This document shows, in pieces, positions 47,101 through 59,100 of a DNA stretch of 64,000 nucleotides (positions are counted from its first letter, which is position 1; each line of letters starts with the position of its first letter). The notes below the pieces were generated by a model. That model was not told the DNA's origin, did not search any database, and saw only the letters and a list, made by a program, of their open reading frames with translations. Origin of the DNA: Amyelois transitella (lineage: Eukaryota > Arthropoda > Insecta > Lepidoptera > Pyralidae); contig NC_083514.1 of the NCBI RefSeq assembly GCF_032362555.1, positions 5,193,001-5,257,000 of the forward strand, in the 5' to 3' direction. A program made the translations under genes and the position numbers.

Positions 47101-50100
47101 CATGGATACTTCTTCTGAGAAGCTTAATAAATCTGCAACAGTCGAAACAAATTTTGAAATTAAATACAAAGAAACTGAAAAACAATTAGAACTTCTTAAA
47201 GAAGAATTCAAAACTTACAAAGAGGAGAAAATTACCAATGAAAGAATGTTGTTTGAACAAATTGATAATATGAGGCAGGAGATAGGAAAACTTACAGCAG
47301 CCAACAGTAAGTGTGCATCTACTTCTGAATATAACAATGAAAGACTTAAGATTTTGCAAATAAATATTGCCACTTATAAGAAACAAATATCTTCATTAGA
47401 AGAAAAGAATAAAGCATATAATGCTACGATAGCTAAACATGAAGTGTCTTTGCAACATTTACGAGATGAAGCACTAAATGCTCAGAGTAAACTTTCGGCT
47501 GCAGAAATACAAGTTGAAAATTTAAGACTGGAATGCAAATTACTTAAAGATGCTGAAGTGCGTTTGCAAACAGAGAAAGAAATTTTAAATAGAGAAAGGC
47601 AAGGGCAGTCCATGTTAATGAAGAATTTGGAATTGATAAAGGCAAGTTTAGAACGTGTGGAAGCTGAAAATCGTACCAAATTGGAATCAAGATTGGATGA
47701 AGCTACAAGAGAATGTTCGGCTCTAAGAAGACGATTACAGGAAGAACAAGATCGATTTAGAGAATTGGCTGCTCATCTTGAACGCCAAACAGAAACTGCC
47801 AAAACACGTATGCAAGAAGAAAAGGATGCAGCTGACGTTATGCGAACCGAAATACAACAATTGCGAGAAAATCTTTTGGAAAAGAACAAATCTAATGAGG
47901 AACTTGCAAAGAGACTTAAGATGGCATTAGCGCCAAGTACAGATGGGGCATTTGAAACAATAAAGAAAATAAGAGAGCTAGAAAATAAGTTATCTGATGG
48001 AGACACTGAAATTAAATCGCTTCAAGATCAATTGGCTGTCGCTAAAGAGCATATTAAACAATATTGTGATATTTCTGAGTCTGCGGAAAAAGAACTAAAG
48101 AACCTTCATAGTGAGTATCAAACATATAAATCTGAAACTGAAACAAAATTGACAGATTATGTACAGAAAATACAAAACTTGGAAGATAAATGTTCCGAAT
48201 TAGAGGCTGAACTATCTCTTCATGCAAATGGTGAACATTCCAATAGCAATAGTATTTTGAAAACTGAATTAACTAATGTAAAAGAAGAATTGCAAAGCGC
48301 TTTGGAAAATTATAATAGCTGTCGTACAGAACTTGAAGAATCACGATTAGAAATCACTAAATTATCTGAAGCAGTTCAAAATGCTGAAGAGAAATATTCA
48401 CATGAAATGATTTTGCATTCTAGTGACATTCAAGCTCTGACACAAGTTAAGGAGGAATTATCTAGAGTACAAAATCAATTGAATGAACTAGTTGCGCAAA
48501 AAAACAGTGCTCTTGAAAAACTAGAGACTGAAAAGGCGGCTTGGGAAGAAAGGCAGAAGATTCTTATTGGAGAAAATGATCAACTAACACAGCGTTTGAA
48601 AGATCTAAATGATCAAAATACCTTACTGCATGATCAAATCCAAGCTTTAGGCACACAATTATCAGTTTCCCATGCTTCTAGATCATATTCCGAAAGTATG
48701 AATGAATCTGCCAATGAGTCATTGAATGCATCTGTGACTGAAGAAGATGGAAAATCTTCTGAACAATTATTCCAAATAGTTAAATTCTTGAGGAAAGAAA
48801 AAGATATTGCTATGGCTAAATTTGATATTCTACAGGCAGAATCTATGAGACTTAAATCACAGCTGGAAATTGCAGAAAAACAACTTGATGATGCCAAATT
48901 AGCTTTGGCTGCAGAAAGGGAAAGATCTGAAGTAAAAATGGTAACAGTGAATAAGCAATCTGACATTTTAAGAAAAGTCGAGACTTTAAATGCTCTAACA
49001 GACAGTAACAGAATTTTGAGAGAAGAACGTGATAGTCTCTCTGCTAGAGTTGAAGAACTTACTACATTGGTAAAATCACTTGAAGATAAACTTTTACCTT
49101 TACAAGAAAAGATATCGGACTTGACTTCCAAAAATGAAACTTTAGTATCTGAAAATACAGCTCTGAAGGCAGATTGTGCTAGATGGAGAACGAGAGTGAA
49201 TGCTTTGGTTGAAAGAGCAAATAAGACTAGTCCAGAGGATTGGAAACGACTACAAAACGAACGTGAAACATTGGCTAAAATGTTAACCAATGAAAAAGAG
49301 ATGGTAAGAAAACTTACTGAAGAGTTAGGATCAGTCAAAGTAGAAAAAACTAAAGTTGAAGAACATTACACATTAATGTCGAGACAACAGAGCCAATTGG
49401 TTGAAGAAAACAAAAAGCTTAATGAAGAAATACAAGTTCTTAAAGATGATACGTCACGAATTACCGAAGAACTTACTAAACTAAAAGCTGAAGTTATGTC
49501 TGCTAATGAGTCTAACACCAAATTATCTGATGAATTGTCGTCCAAGGATGCTTCTTTAACAGACATCAGAAATAAAGAAATGCAAATTAGGAAAATCGCT
49601 AAGAAATATAAAGCTCAATATGAAGAACTTGTGAAAACAACAGAAGAAGATAAAAAGAAATCTGAAGGAGAAGCAGCGGCTGCAGGCAGTGCCTTGGCTG
49701 AAAGTACCAAGCGTCTTGAAGAGCAGTTGAGCGAGCTTCAATCTCAACTGGAAACTGAAAGGGCGAGTAATGAACAACTAAAACAAGAACTTGAAGCTCT
49801 GAGAACTGCAAATTTAGATAAAGAAGACAAAGCTAAACAAGTACTGAAACATGCGAAAAACAAAATAGTGCAACTAACTGAATTAAAAAATACTCTAAGC
49901 CGGGAGCTGGACGAATCGCGTAACCTCGCTCAGAGTACTCGTGATGAGCAAGATGTTCGCTTGGCTCTTATAAAGTCCCAGTATGAGGGTCGTCTTTCGA
50001 GACTAGAAAAAGAAAGAGGCGAGGCACAAGCTGAAAAAGCTAGGGAAGTAGAGGCTCTGATGCAAAAAGTTAACATGCTGCAGAGACAGTTAGCTAGCCA

Positions 50101-53100
50101 ATCATCAAGCTCAAAACAACAGACTACGACGGAGAAGACTACTACTGATCCTCCCACCGCCAACATCAAGCCCATGGCTGGTAAGTATGAAAAAATATTC
50201 ACTTATATGTATAAAATTTCTATCATTAAGCCAAATAGCTGAACGTGGCCATTCAGTCTTTTCAAGACTGTTGGCTCTGTCTACCCCGCAAGGGATTTAG
50301 ACGTGACCATATGTATGTATATGTATAATTATATATAAATAATTAGTTAATCCAATTATGTTCTTATTTTATGGGCAGAAACAATTACAATAACTAATCC
50401 TTAGTTCTACCTCTAGGTAATAAACCTTTCAACACAAAGGTTGCAAAGGTTATGGAGGTCAGACGATAGCTGCTTCGTGTATATAACTGACTTACCCGAT
50501 TCAGGATTAAATTCTCAGCTGCTTAAGCACTGATCACCGTAGGTACTGGCCTCAACTGCTAAAGCTCAGATCAGTGCTTGCCCTATCGGCCACGTTTTTT
50601 TATTTTATTTTGAGTTTTAAATGCATTACTATAAGTTTGGAAATACTCCTTTCTTCGTTGATTTCCCGCGGCAGATGCGGGTGTAAATCGGATCGCGGGT
50701 TCGGCAGCTCAAATGTTAAGGACAAAATGGTACCCTGGTTTCCTCTCCAGTGAAGTGTGGATGTAACCAGGATTAATACCAGAATGAATAAGATTATATC
50801 TACTAAAAGGGACAGTTTAACGCTGGTAGAGAAGCCGGCATTGGCAATGATTTTTCGCTACTAGCACAGTAACAACAATGAATGCTTGTACATATGCAGG
50901 TGTAGCCCAACAGAGCGTGAGCGCGAGAGGGCGGGGCGGCGAGACTCCGCTGGCGTCCATCCGTCCGATGGCGCAAGTGGGCCCCACAGCGCCGCACGAC
51001 GCGCACAGCACCGAGTACATGCCCGCCTCCTCCTCGCGACCCCTGCCCCGCGCCGCGCTAGCCGCCTCCTCCGCCTCCGCATCGTCCGCCCCACCGGAGT
51101 CCACGCAGGTACGCCTTTTTTTTTCTTCGTATTTATGACTTTAATTCGTGAGTGTGGCGATTCTCTAGGGCCTTTGTAATCTTGTAAACGCTACAAAAAT
51201 CATTTAATTATGGTATTTTTATTTTATAATAAGTTTAATTTATCTAGCCTATTGTTAATTCTAGCTTCTGCTACTGGCTTTCTTTTGTAAATCTAGTGAA
51301 AAATTCGAAATAAAAAAGTTAACTTGTGTTCTACAATATAATATACTAGCCAACCAATTTTACGTTCTTTTTAAGGATATGGATACCAGTGAGGTCGGTA
51401 TGGGCAGTTCCGGATCTAGTGAAAATAGTGCTCAACCTTCTACACATTCCCAGGCTCCACAACAGGTGAGTAAATATGAAAAAAGCTGCAGTTTTACAAT
51501 TATAAAGGCGTGTCTCCTGCTCTTAAAAAATAACTAAATTTAAATATTGCTGTCTGCTACGACTACGACTGTAAACACAAACATCAAACAACACTTTACA
51601 CCACGAGATGACACATGCAACGATAACATATTACATAGTTCATTGATTCCTTTACTAAAAAAAAACAGACGGGAATCAATAAAATCTTTGAAGGCGGTTT
51701 GGACTACCCTATCGAAATGTCGAAAAAAATGGTAATATGTTGGAGCAATGTCCGGGCAGTACGGAGATGTCTTAGACATTTGAATTGAAGCTCCTTTAAT
51801 TTAGTAGCCGTCTGTTGTGTAGTGTGTAGTGTAGCGTTGTCGAGAAGCAGCAGTGGAGTAGAGCGAACGACCAGCCTCGGTTGTTTAGCTAGCAGCTTTT
51901 GCATCATAGTTTGCAATTGCTGACAATAGACGTCTGCCGTAATCTTCTGGCTATTTTTTTGGAAAATTGTAATGAACGACACCGGCACTAGTCCACCAAA
52001 CGCTTACAAGTAACTTCTTTGGGTCAATTTTCGCTTGGGGCAGAATTTGGCTGGCTGGCCAGGGTTCAGCCTTTGCGATGAGCGTTTCCGATTATTGTAG
52101 ATTACTTTTAATCATATATAATGATTTCATTTAAAAACTTCATTATTGTGGTTAAGTAGGTAATGAAACGCAACACTCGACACACGTTTGCTGATTTGCT
52201 TCACTCAATTCGTGAGGTACCCACCTTTTAAGTTTCTTAATCTTCCGAATTTAGTTTTATCACTTACACCGAAGCCTGTAGCTAACTCCGGCGTGATTTG
52301 CGATGCATCCGCTTTCACAATAGCCTTCTATTCTTCATTATAAACTAGGGTCGTGCACGGGGCTTGTTCTGCAGGTCGAAATTTCTAGAACGAAAGAGTT
52401 GGAACCAAAAAACACACTGAGTTTTCTTATGCAACACGATCCTTCGAGCCGTTTCCGTAGCTACTAGTGCCACGGTGGAACAATATTTCAAGTTTTCCAT
52501 TTTGTAAACTGAGTGACGCAAACAGAAAAATCAGAAGAAAAAACAAATGAATGACGGTTAACGAAAAACAAATACAACATAGCTGTGTAAATTTGAATTT
52601 GGAATTCCTAAGCAAAGGGGAAAAATTTGTGATACCAGTACAAGAAAACGCCAATTACATATGTAAGGACCTAATATAGTGAAGGGGAAAAATTTGTGAT
52701 ACCAGTACAAGAAAACGCCAATTACATATGTAAGGACCTAATATAGTGACCCTTCCTGCAGGTGAATGCTGTGTGTATTTTCCGTCCGCCTCGGATTACG
52801 TGTTTGTTTAAGTTTAATAATATTGTTAAATGTTTGATGTTCGATTGTTAAAAACAGTATAGATACAAAGGCGAACTCCTGCAATACTGTTCAGTACTGT
52901 AGCTCAGAAATAAAAATATCGAGAATGTTAAATTCGGGCTAAATTAGAGACTGAATAAGAAACAATATCTTGCTCATAATTAAGTATGCCATGAACTACC
53001 AGCAACAACATAACATCGCTGCGCCACAGACTCCGTCAATAATATTTGTTGTTGTTGTTCTTAGGCCGTAGCACTAGTAATGCCGCGCATCGAGCAGACA

Positions 53101-56100
53101 AGCGGCGCGGCGAGCGGCGCGGGCAGCGTGTCCGCCAGCTCGCACGCGCCCAGCGTCACCAGCGTGGCATCGCCGCAACCGCCGGCTGCGCCCGTCACAG
53201 GTAATTTTGTTGTGAAAATATACGTCGAGGTCGATATATTTTATTATTCCAAGCAATAAAAAAAGTCAATTACAGGTTGGGTTTGTACCTCATAACAAAG
53301 GCTTGCGAAAATGCTTGGACATCGCGTAAGCTATGCCGCTCTAAACTTCAATCAACTGATGGAAGTAAATTAAAGAAACTTTAAGAAGATTAGGAAAAGA
53401 GGCGAAACGAAGAAGGTGATACATATAATTAGTTGTTTATCAGGAGCGTGTGGTTCCCGGCACCAAACCAAAAAAGAATAGGATCACTCCATCTCTTTCC
53501 CATGGCTGTCGTGAAAGGCGACTAAGGGATAGGCTTAAAAACTTGGGATTCTTCTTTAAGCTAGCAACCTGTCACTATTTGAATCTCAATTTTATCATTA
53601 AGCGAAATATCTGAACTTGGCCATTCAGTCTTTTCAAGACTGTTGGCTCTGTCTACCCCACAAGAGATATAGATGTGACCATTATGTATGTATGTATCAG
53701 GAGCAACAAGCGGCGTGCAAGCATCAGCGAGCTGCGCCGGCGCCGCGTCAGGCAGCGTGAGCACGTCGCACGCGCCGCCCGGCGTCAGCACGTCCGCGCC
53801 CGCGGGGGTGAGCACGTCCGCGCACGCGCCGCCTGAACAACGACCCGCCAAGAGGAGGCTCCAGCCGAGACCCATCACCGCTAAGAGGACCAGGGTGCAG
53901 GTAATCTATCTTTTTCTTTGTTTTCTCTGTGACTTCTGGATCCGGGGTACACCATAACGACATTTTTTTTTAATGTCGGAAGGTGAATGACATTTTGACA
54001 CGACGACATTTCTCTTCCCTTTTGGTCTGCAGCATATTAAGTTTATTTATCGCTAATGAATTATATCATAAATAAAAAATTGCTAGAGCCCCGATTATCT
54101 AGGCATTAAACCCAGCCTGGCAAAAAATCTTCTCTTTGATTTCAGTCGAGTCCGAAACATCGCTCCCGCTGCAAGCTCTATACATTTAAAATCTTAGGGA
54201 CCACTTTTTTTCGCATAATCATTTTTTCCTATTGTTCTTTGGTAAAACAGTTTTGGCGCAATAGTTATTATCTGTAATCTTTATAGTCATAAAACAACAT
54301 AATCGGGGAGGGAAATCAGGGGGTGCAGAGGGAAAAATCTGAAGGGAAAAACATCTGATTGTAACCCTACTAGGTTTGTTAGTACATACTTTTGACTAAC
54401 GCTAAGAGGAGCTAGTGAAGCGAGCGCAGTGTCAACATCTACAATATAAGAGTAGTTTTTAAAAACAGTGATTTATGGCGGTAGCTAGCAATAAAAAATA
54501 AAGGTTAAATCTAACCGTGTTAGATTTTAAATATATTTATGCTTTAATAATGTGATGCCTGAACATAATAAACAGATACATTATGCTTCAAATAGTTATG
54601 AGTAAACCGAAATAAGTTTTAAATCATTATGCCATAGTATGGTATGGTATGCTATATTACATTGTCTTAATTTTTTATGCAAATAGACACTAAAAACTAT
54701 CCATGACTATTAATGCCTGATTCTATTTTGTCTTAAATTCAATATATTGTTTTATCCTCACCTCTATAGAGAGGAGTACTGGGTGCGCCTGTTCGCCATG
54801 ACCCTGGGTGAGTTTAATAAGGTTTTTACACAAAGCAACATCTGTCTAGCCTACACAACCATTGCCGGAGAGCCCATACTGTAACCATATTGAATTATTT
54901 CAAAAGAAATACTGGGTAAGTATAAATGCCTGGGTTATTAATAATCGACTTTTTGTCATAGGGCTTCGAGCGGTCTGTTGAGGTAGAGTATCAAGTGCCG
55001 ACATCATCGCGATGCGAGGATGACGAAGGTGTTATAGTTGTTGACTCCGAAGAAGACGACGAAAGATGTACTGGCACTATGTACAGGGTAAGAGCAATTT
55101 AATTGAGAACACTCCTTTTATTAAGTGAATTCCAAAATATAGCATAACTTTAACGATAACAGTAAGGAATTATTTACTTTAGGTGTGAATAAGATTTATT
55201 ACTAATATATAGAGGTAGGAGTTAAATTTGATTGTTTGTAAGGGAAAATCTTTGGAAATAGTTAGGAACCGATTATGAGAATACTTTCACTGTTAAATGG
55301 TACTTTACAAAGGAAAAGGGTCACAACTGGACTGCAAAAATTATCGTGGTATAAGCCTGCTTAGCGTCGTCGGCAAATTGTATGCTAAGGTATTAATTAA
55401 TAGAGTCAGGAATTAAACTGATGACAAAATATGGGATGCTCAAGCGGGATTTCGAAAGGGAATGGGATGTACTGATTTTTCTTTCCGGTGCATAGCCGAA
55501 AAGTTTTTGGCCAAGAGTCAAAAAGTCTATTGCACATTCGTGGATCTGGAAAAGGCCTATGACAGAGTTGAGAGGAATGAATTGTGGTCAGCACTTTCTA
55601 TGCATGGGGTGAGCAGTCTCTTGATACGAGCGCTGAAATCCTTATATGAGGATTCGAGTGCTTGTGTCAGTATAAACGGAGCGCACACTGAGTGGTTTAA
55701 GATTGAGAAAGGCGTTAGGCAAGGATGTGTTGCGTCACCGTGGCTGTTCAACCTATTTATGGATAGTTGTTTGACAGATTTGAAAGAGTCTGAAAGTGGA
55801 TTAAGGATGAATGAGTTACTCGTCAAATGTCTGCTCTATGCCGACGATCAGGTTATACTGGCGTCATCAGCGGAGGAGTTACAGGAGATGGTAAACTGTA
55901 TGCATGAAGCTTTAAAAGAGAAAGGAATAAAAGTGAACGTAAGTAAAACTAATACACTGGTTTTTGAAATGGAGAAAGAAATGACAGCATGTAATATTTT
56001 GATTGGAGGAGAAAAAGTTGAGCAAGTGAAAGAGTTTGTATATCTAGGATCAAAGTTTACATCAGATGGCAAGTGTGATAGTGATATTGAAAGGAGAGTG

Positions 56101-59100
56101 AACGCGGGGAACATGGTGAATGGAGCTTTGCATGCCTTTATGAGCAGTCAGAAACTATCCAAAAAAGGCTCGATTGGCTGTGCATAGGGGCGTGTTGGTC
56201 CCGACATTAATGTATTGGAGCGAAAGTTGGGTATGGCAAAAGAAGCACGAAAGCAGAATAAATGCAGTGGAAATGAGAGCGTTAAGGAGTATGTTGGGTG
56301 TGAAATTGAGTGACCGGATAAGGAACAGCGTGATAAGGGAATGTTGTGATGTGAAAGAAGATGTAGTTACAGGAATAGAAAAGGGTATGTTGAGATGGTT
56401 CGGTCATGTGGAGAGGATGAATGAAAACAGGTTGACTAAGCAGATATACATGGAGAGTGTGGAGGGAAAGGTCGGAGTGGGAAGACCTAGACGAACATAT
56501 CTTGATCAAATTAAGGACGTCCTGGTAAAGGGTCAGGTCAAAAGTACCCGAAACCGCCGAGCTTGCATGAAGAGAGTTATGAATGTGGATGAAGCAAAGG
56601 AAGTATGCAGGGATCGTGGCAAGTGGAAAGAGGTAGTGTCTGCCTACCCCTCCGTGAAAGAGGAGTGATTTAATGTATGTATGTATGTTAAATGGTAAGT
56701 ACATTATCTGCGGGTGTTATGGGTCAGGTATGAACTACAGGCGAAGCCGTGGCGGGGTGCTAGTAGATCATAATAATGTATCTTTCGCATTGATAAAGCT
56801 TATATTTTACAGACTGCCAACATAGAGTTGTGAAAGCAACGGCTTTTCAAAATTTTGTGGTGTGGTTACAGGAAGGTGAAGAGGATGAAGAAGATATGGA
56901 AGAAGAACAGGAGGTGGAGGGCGGCGAAGAAGAAGAGGAGCCCGAGGGTGACGATGGAGAAAGTGCGGCACGGCAGGTTTGTTCGTTGTTTGTGTGTGCC
57001 TTAGTTTTCATACTAGTACCTAATGCCAGGGGTAAGGTTTATTGACAAGTTTTAGCTATTGGATCAAAGTTAAACATCCTATCGTGTACAGGTTTATACA
57101 TGATGAAATTTCCCTCGTCCTGAATAAACCTGTGAGAGAAGAGCATCGTTTATTTATCGAACTAATATGGGATACGTTGTAAGAAAATATTTTATTACCT
57201 TAGGTGACGAGTAGTTTGAAGGTTATAATTTGATGTGGTACAGGAATCTCCTGCGCAATCCCCGGAAGCAGGCGACGAGGGGGAAGAGGCGGAGGTGGGG
57301 GAGGAGGCTGAGGAGGGCGACGACGCGGACGCCGCACAGCCCGACCTCGCGCCCGCCAGGCCGCAGATAGAGGCCATCAGCAGCGGCACTGAACGTAACT
57401 AGCTTATCATTCATTCATTGTTCATCACACACGAATAAACCTGTACGCAACGCTTCAATTCTGAGAATAATATACCTTTGTCTATGTACGTATTTGAGTA
57501 TTTGTTTCATTGTACCAAACACGTGGTAATAGTGTTCATACAATAACTACTAAAAACTTAAGTTGTGAGTTAGCTGGTTGGTTGCATTGAGTTTTTTAAA
57601 ACTCAATGCAACCAACCAGCTAACTCAATAAACCAACTTTGGGCGCTATTCTCGTGTGTTCGCAAGTTGTTCAGTATCCTTGCGGAATCTCTTAATTGAT
57701 CAGATATCTTTTTTTAACAAAATAGATATTTTTTTCAAATATTTTTTATGTAATTGCAGAATTTAATAATAGAGATTTACCTATGATTTTTGTTTTTGTA
57801 ATAAATAGCAAGCGGAACGCTTTCCCTGGGTGGCAACGGAGGTGACGATGGAGATGATAGCATAGTTCCTTCAACTCCAACCCTCTATGTTCCGAGACGC
57901 AATGACGGGTAATTTGTTTATTGGTTTTTTTTTATAAATGTTAATAGTGTAACTGTGAATAGTGTGTGATTTTCGCATGTTTTTCTATTAATTTAATTGA
58001 CGTTTCATTAACCTCTCAGATGCTAAGCGCCCGTACTACCGAGACACTAGAACTGCGGCGGATTTGAACGAAAAATGTGCGCGACTTGCTTCGGAATTTG
58101 ATGAAAATATAGGAATATTTGCTTTGAAGTTAATAAAAAGAATAATTTTGTATAGTCAAAGCTAGATATGTATTGAATAGTATAACACCATATTATAGCA
58201 AATAAATACATTTCATTTTACTTTATTAGACCTTTAGTTACAACATTCAACAAAAACACTTGCGCGATCTATAGTAGTCTTTATTTCCACATTATAACCA
58301 CAAAAAAATAGTTTTTATGTATTATTTGATCAAGATGAACATCATATTTATCTTATTTTTAATAAATAACACAGTTTTTGCAATTAAATCATATTAATTC
58401 TTTCAAAAATCCAATGTTTTTCAAAATAAATCTCTCAAGGTCACGCACTTTTGAAATGATTTTCAACAATTTTTATTTTAAAGTAACAGATTAATTTCTG
58501 TTGTCTGTGGTTGCTGAGTATGTTTGGGATGTAAATTAAACAATTTTAAACCATAACGATATGTATTTTAAGCTTAAAATCGAGTTTTAAGTTGTCACAG
58601 CAGATTACGGTAGTGGCGCACATATGCGCCACAGCAGCTGAGAGGTTAAGTAATTAGTTAATAATGGACTTGAAAATATCAGCCATTTCAAACAAAAATG
58701 AAAATGTCTATTGTATGAAATTTCTTTTTTGCGATTTCAAAGTGCCTTAATGAAAGACTGAAAGTTGTACAGATTGACCGTCTGAGGAAACGAGTTTCAC
58801 GTTTTGGGCACTTAAAGCTGGAGCCACCCCAATTATAACCACCAGGAGTCGCCACTGTTAACCATACATCTGAACGTGGCCTTTCAGTCTTCAATTCTGT
58901 TGGCTCTGTATACCCTGCAAGGGGTGGATGTAGACGTGACTATATATGTATGTATGCGCATTGATCATAATCCTGGCTATAGTTTCAGTTGCGCTTTACC
59001 TCTTTCTACATAATTAGTTTGTAATTGTAATACTTGTTGTTCCCGTTCAGCTTCGGCGAGGCGGTGGTGTCGCCGCTGGGCGCGGGCGCGGGCGCGGGCG

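Noticed and set aside
48634..49338. 234-codon minus-strand frame inside TPR exon 2
   Set aside because: A shadow of the coiled-coil coding sequence; Ser/Phe-rich composition is what antisense Glu/Lys codons give.
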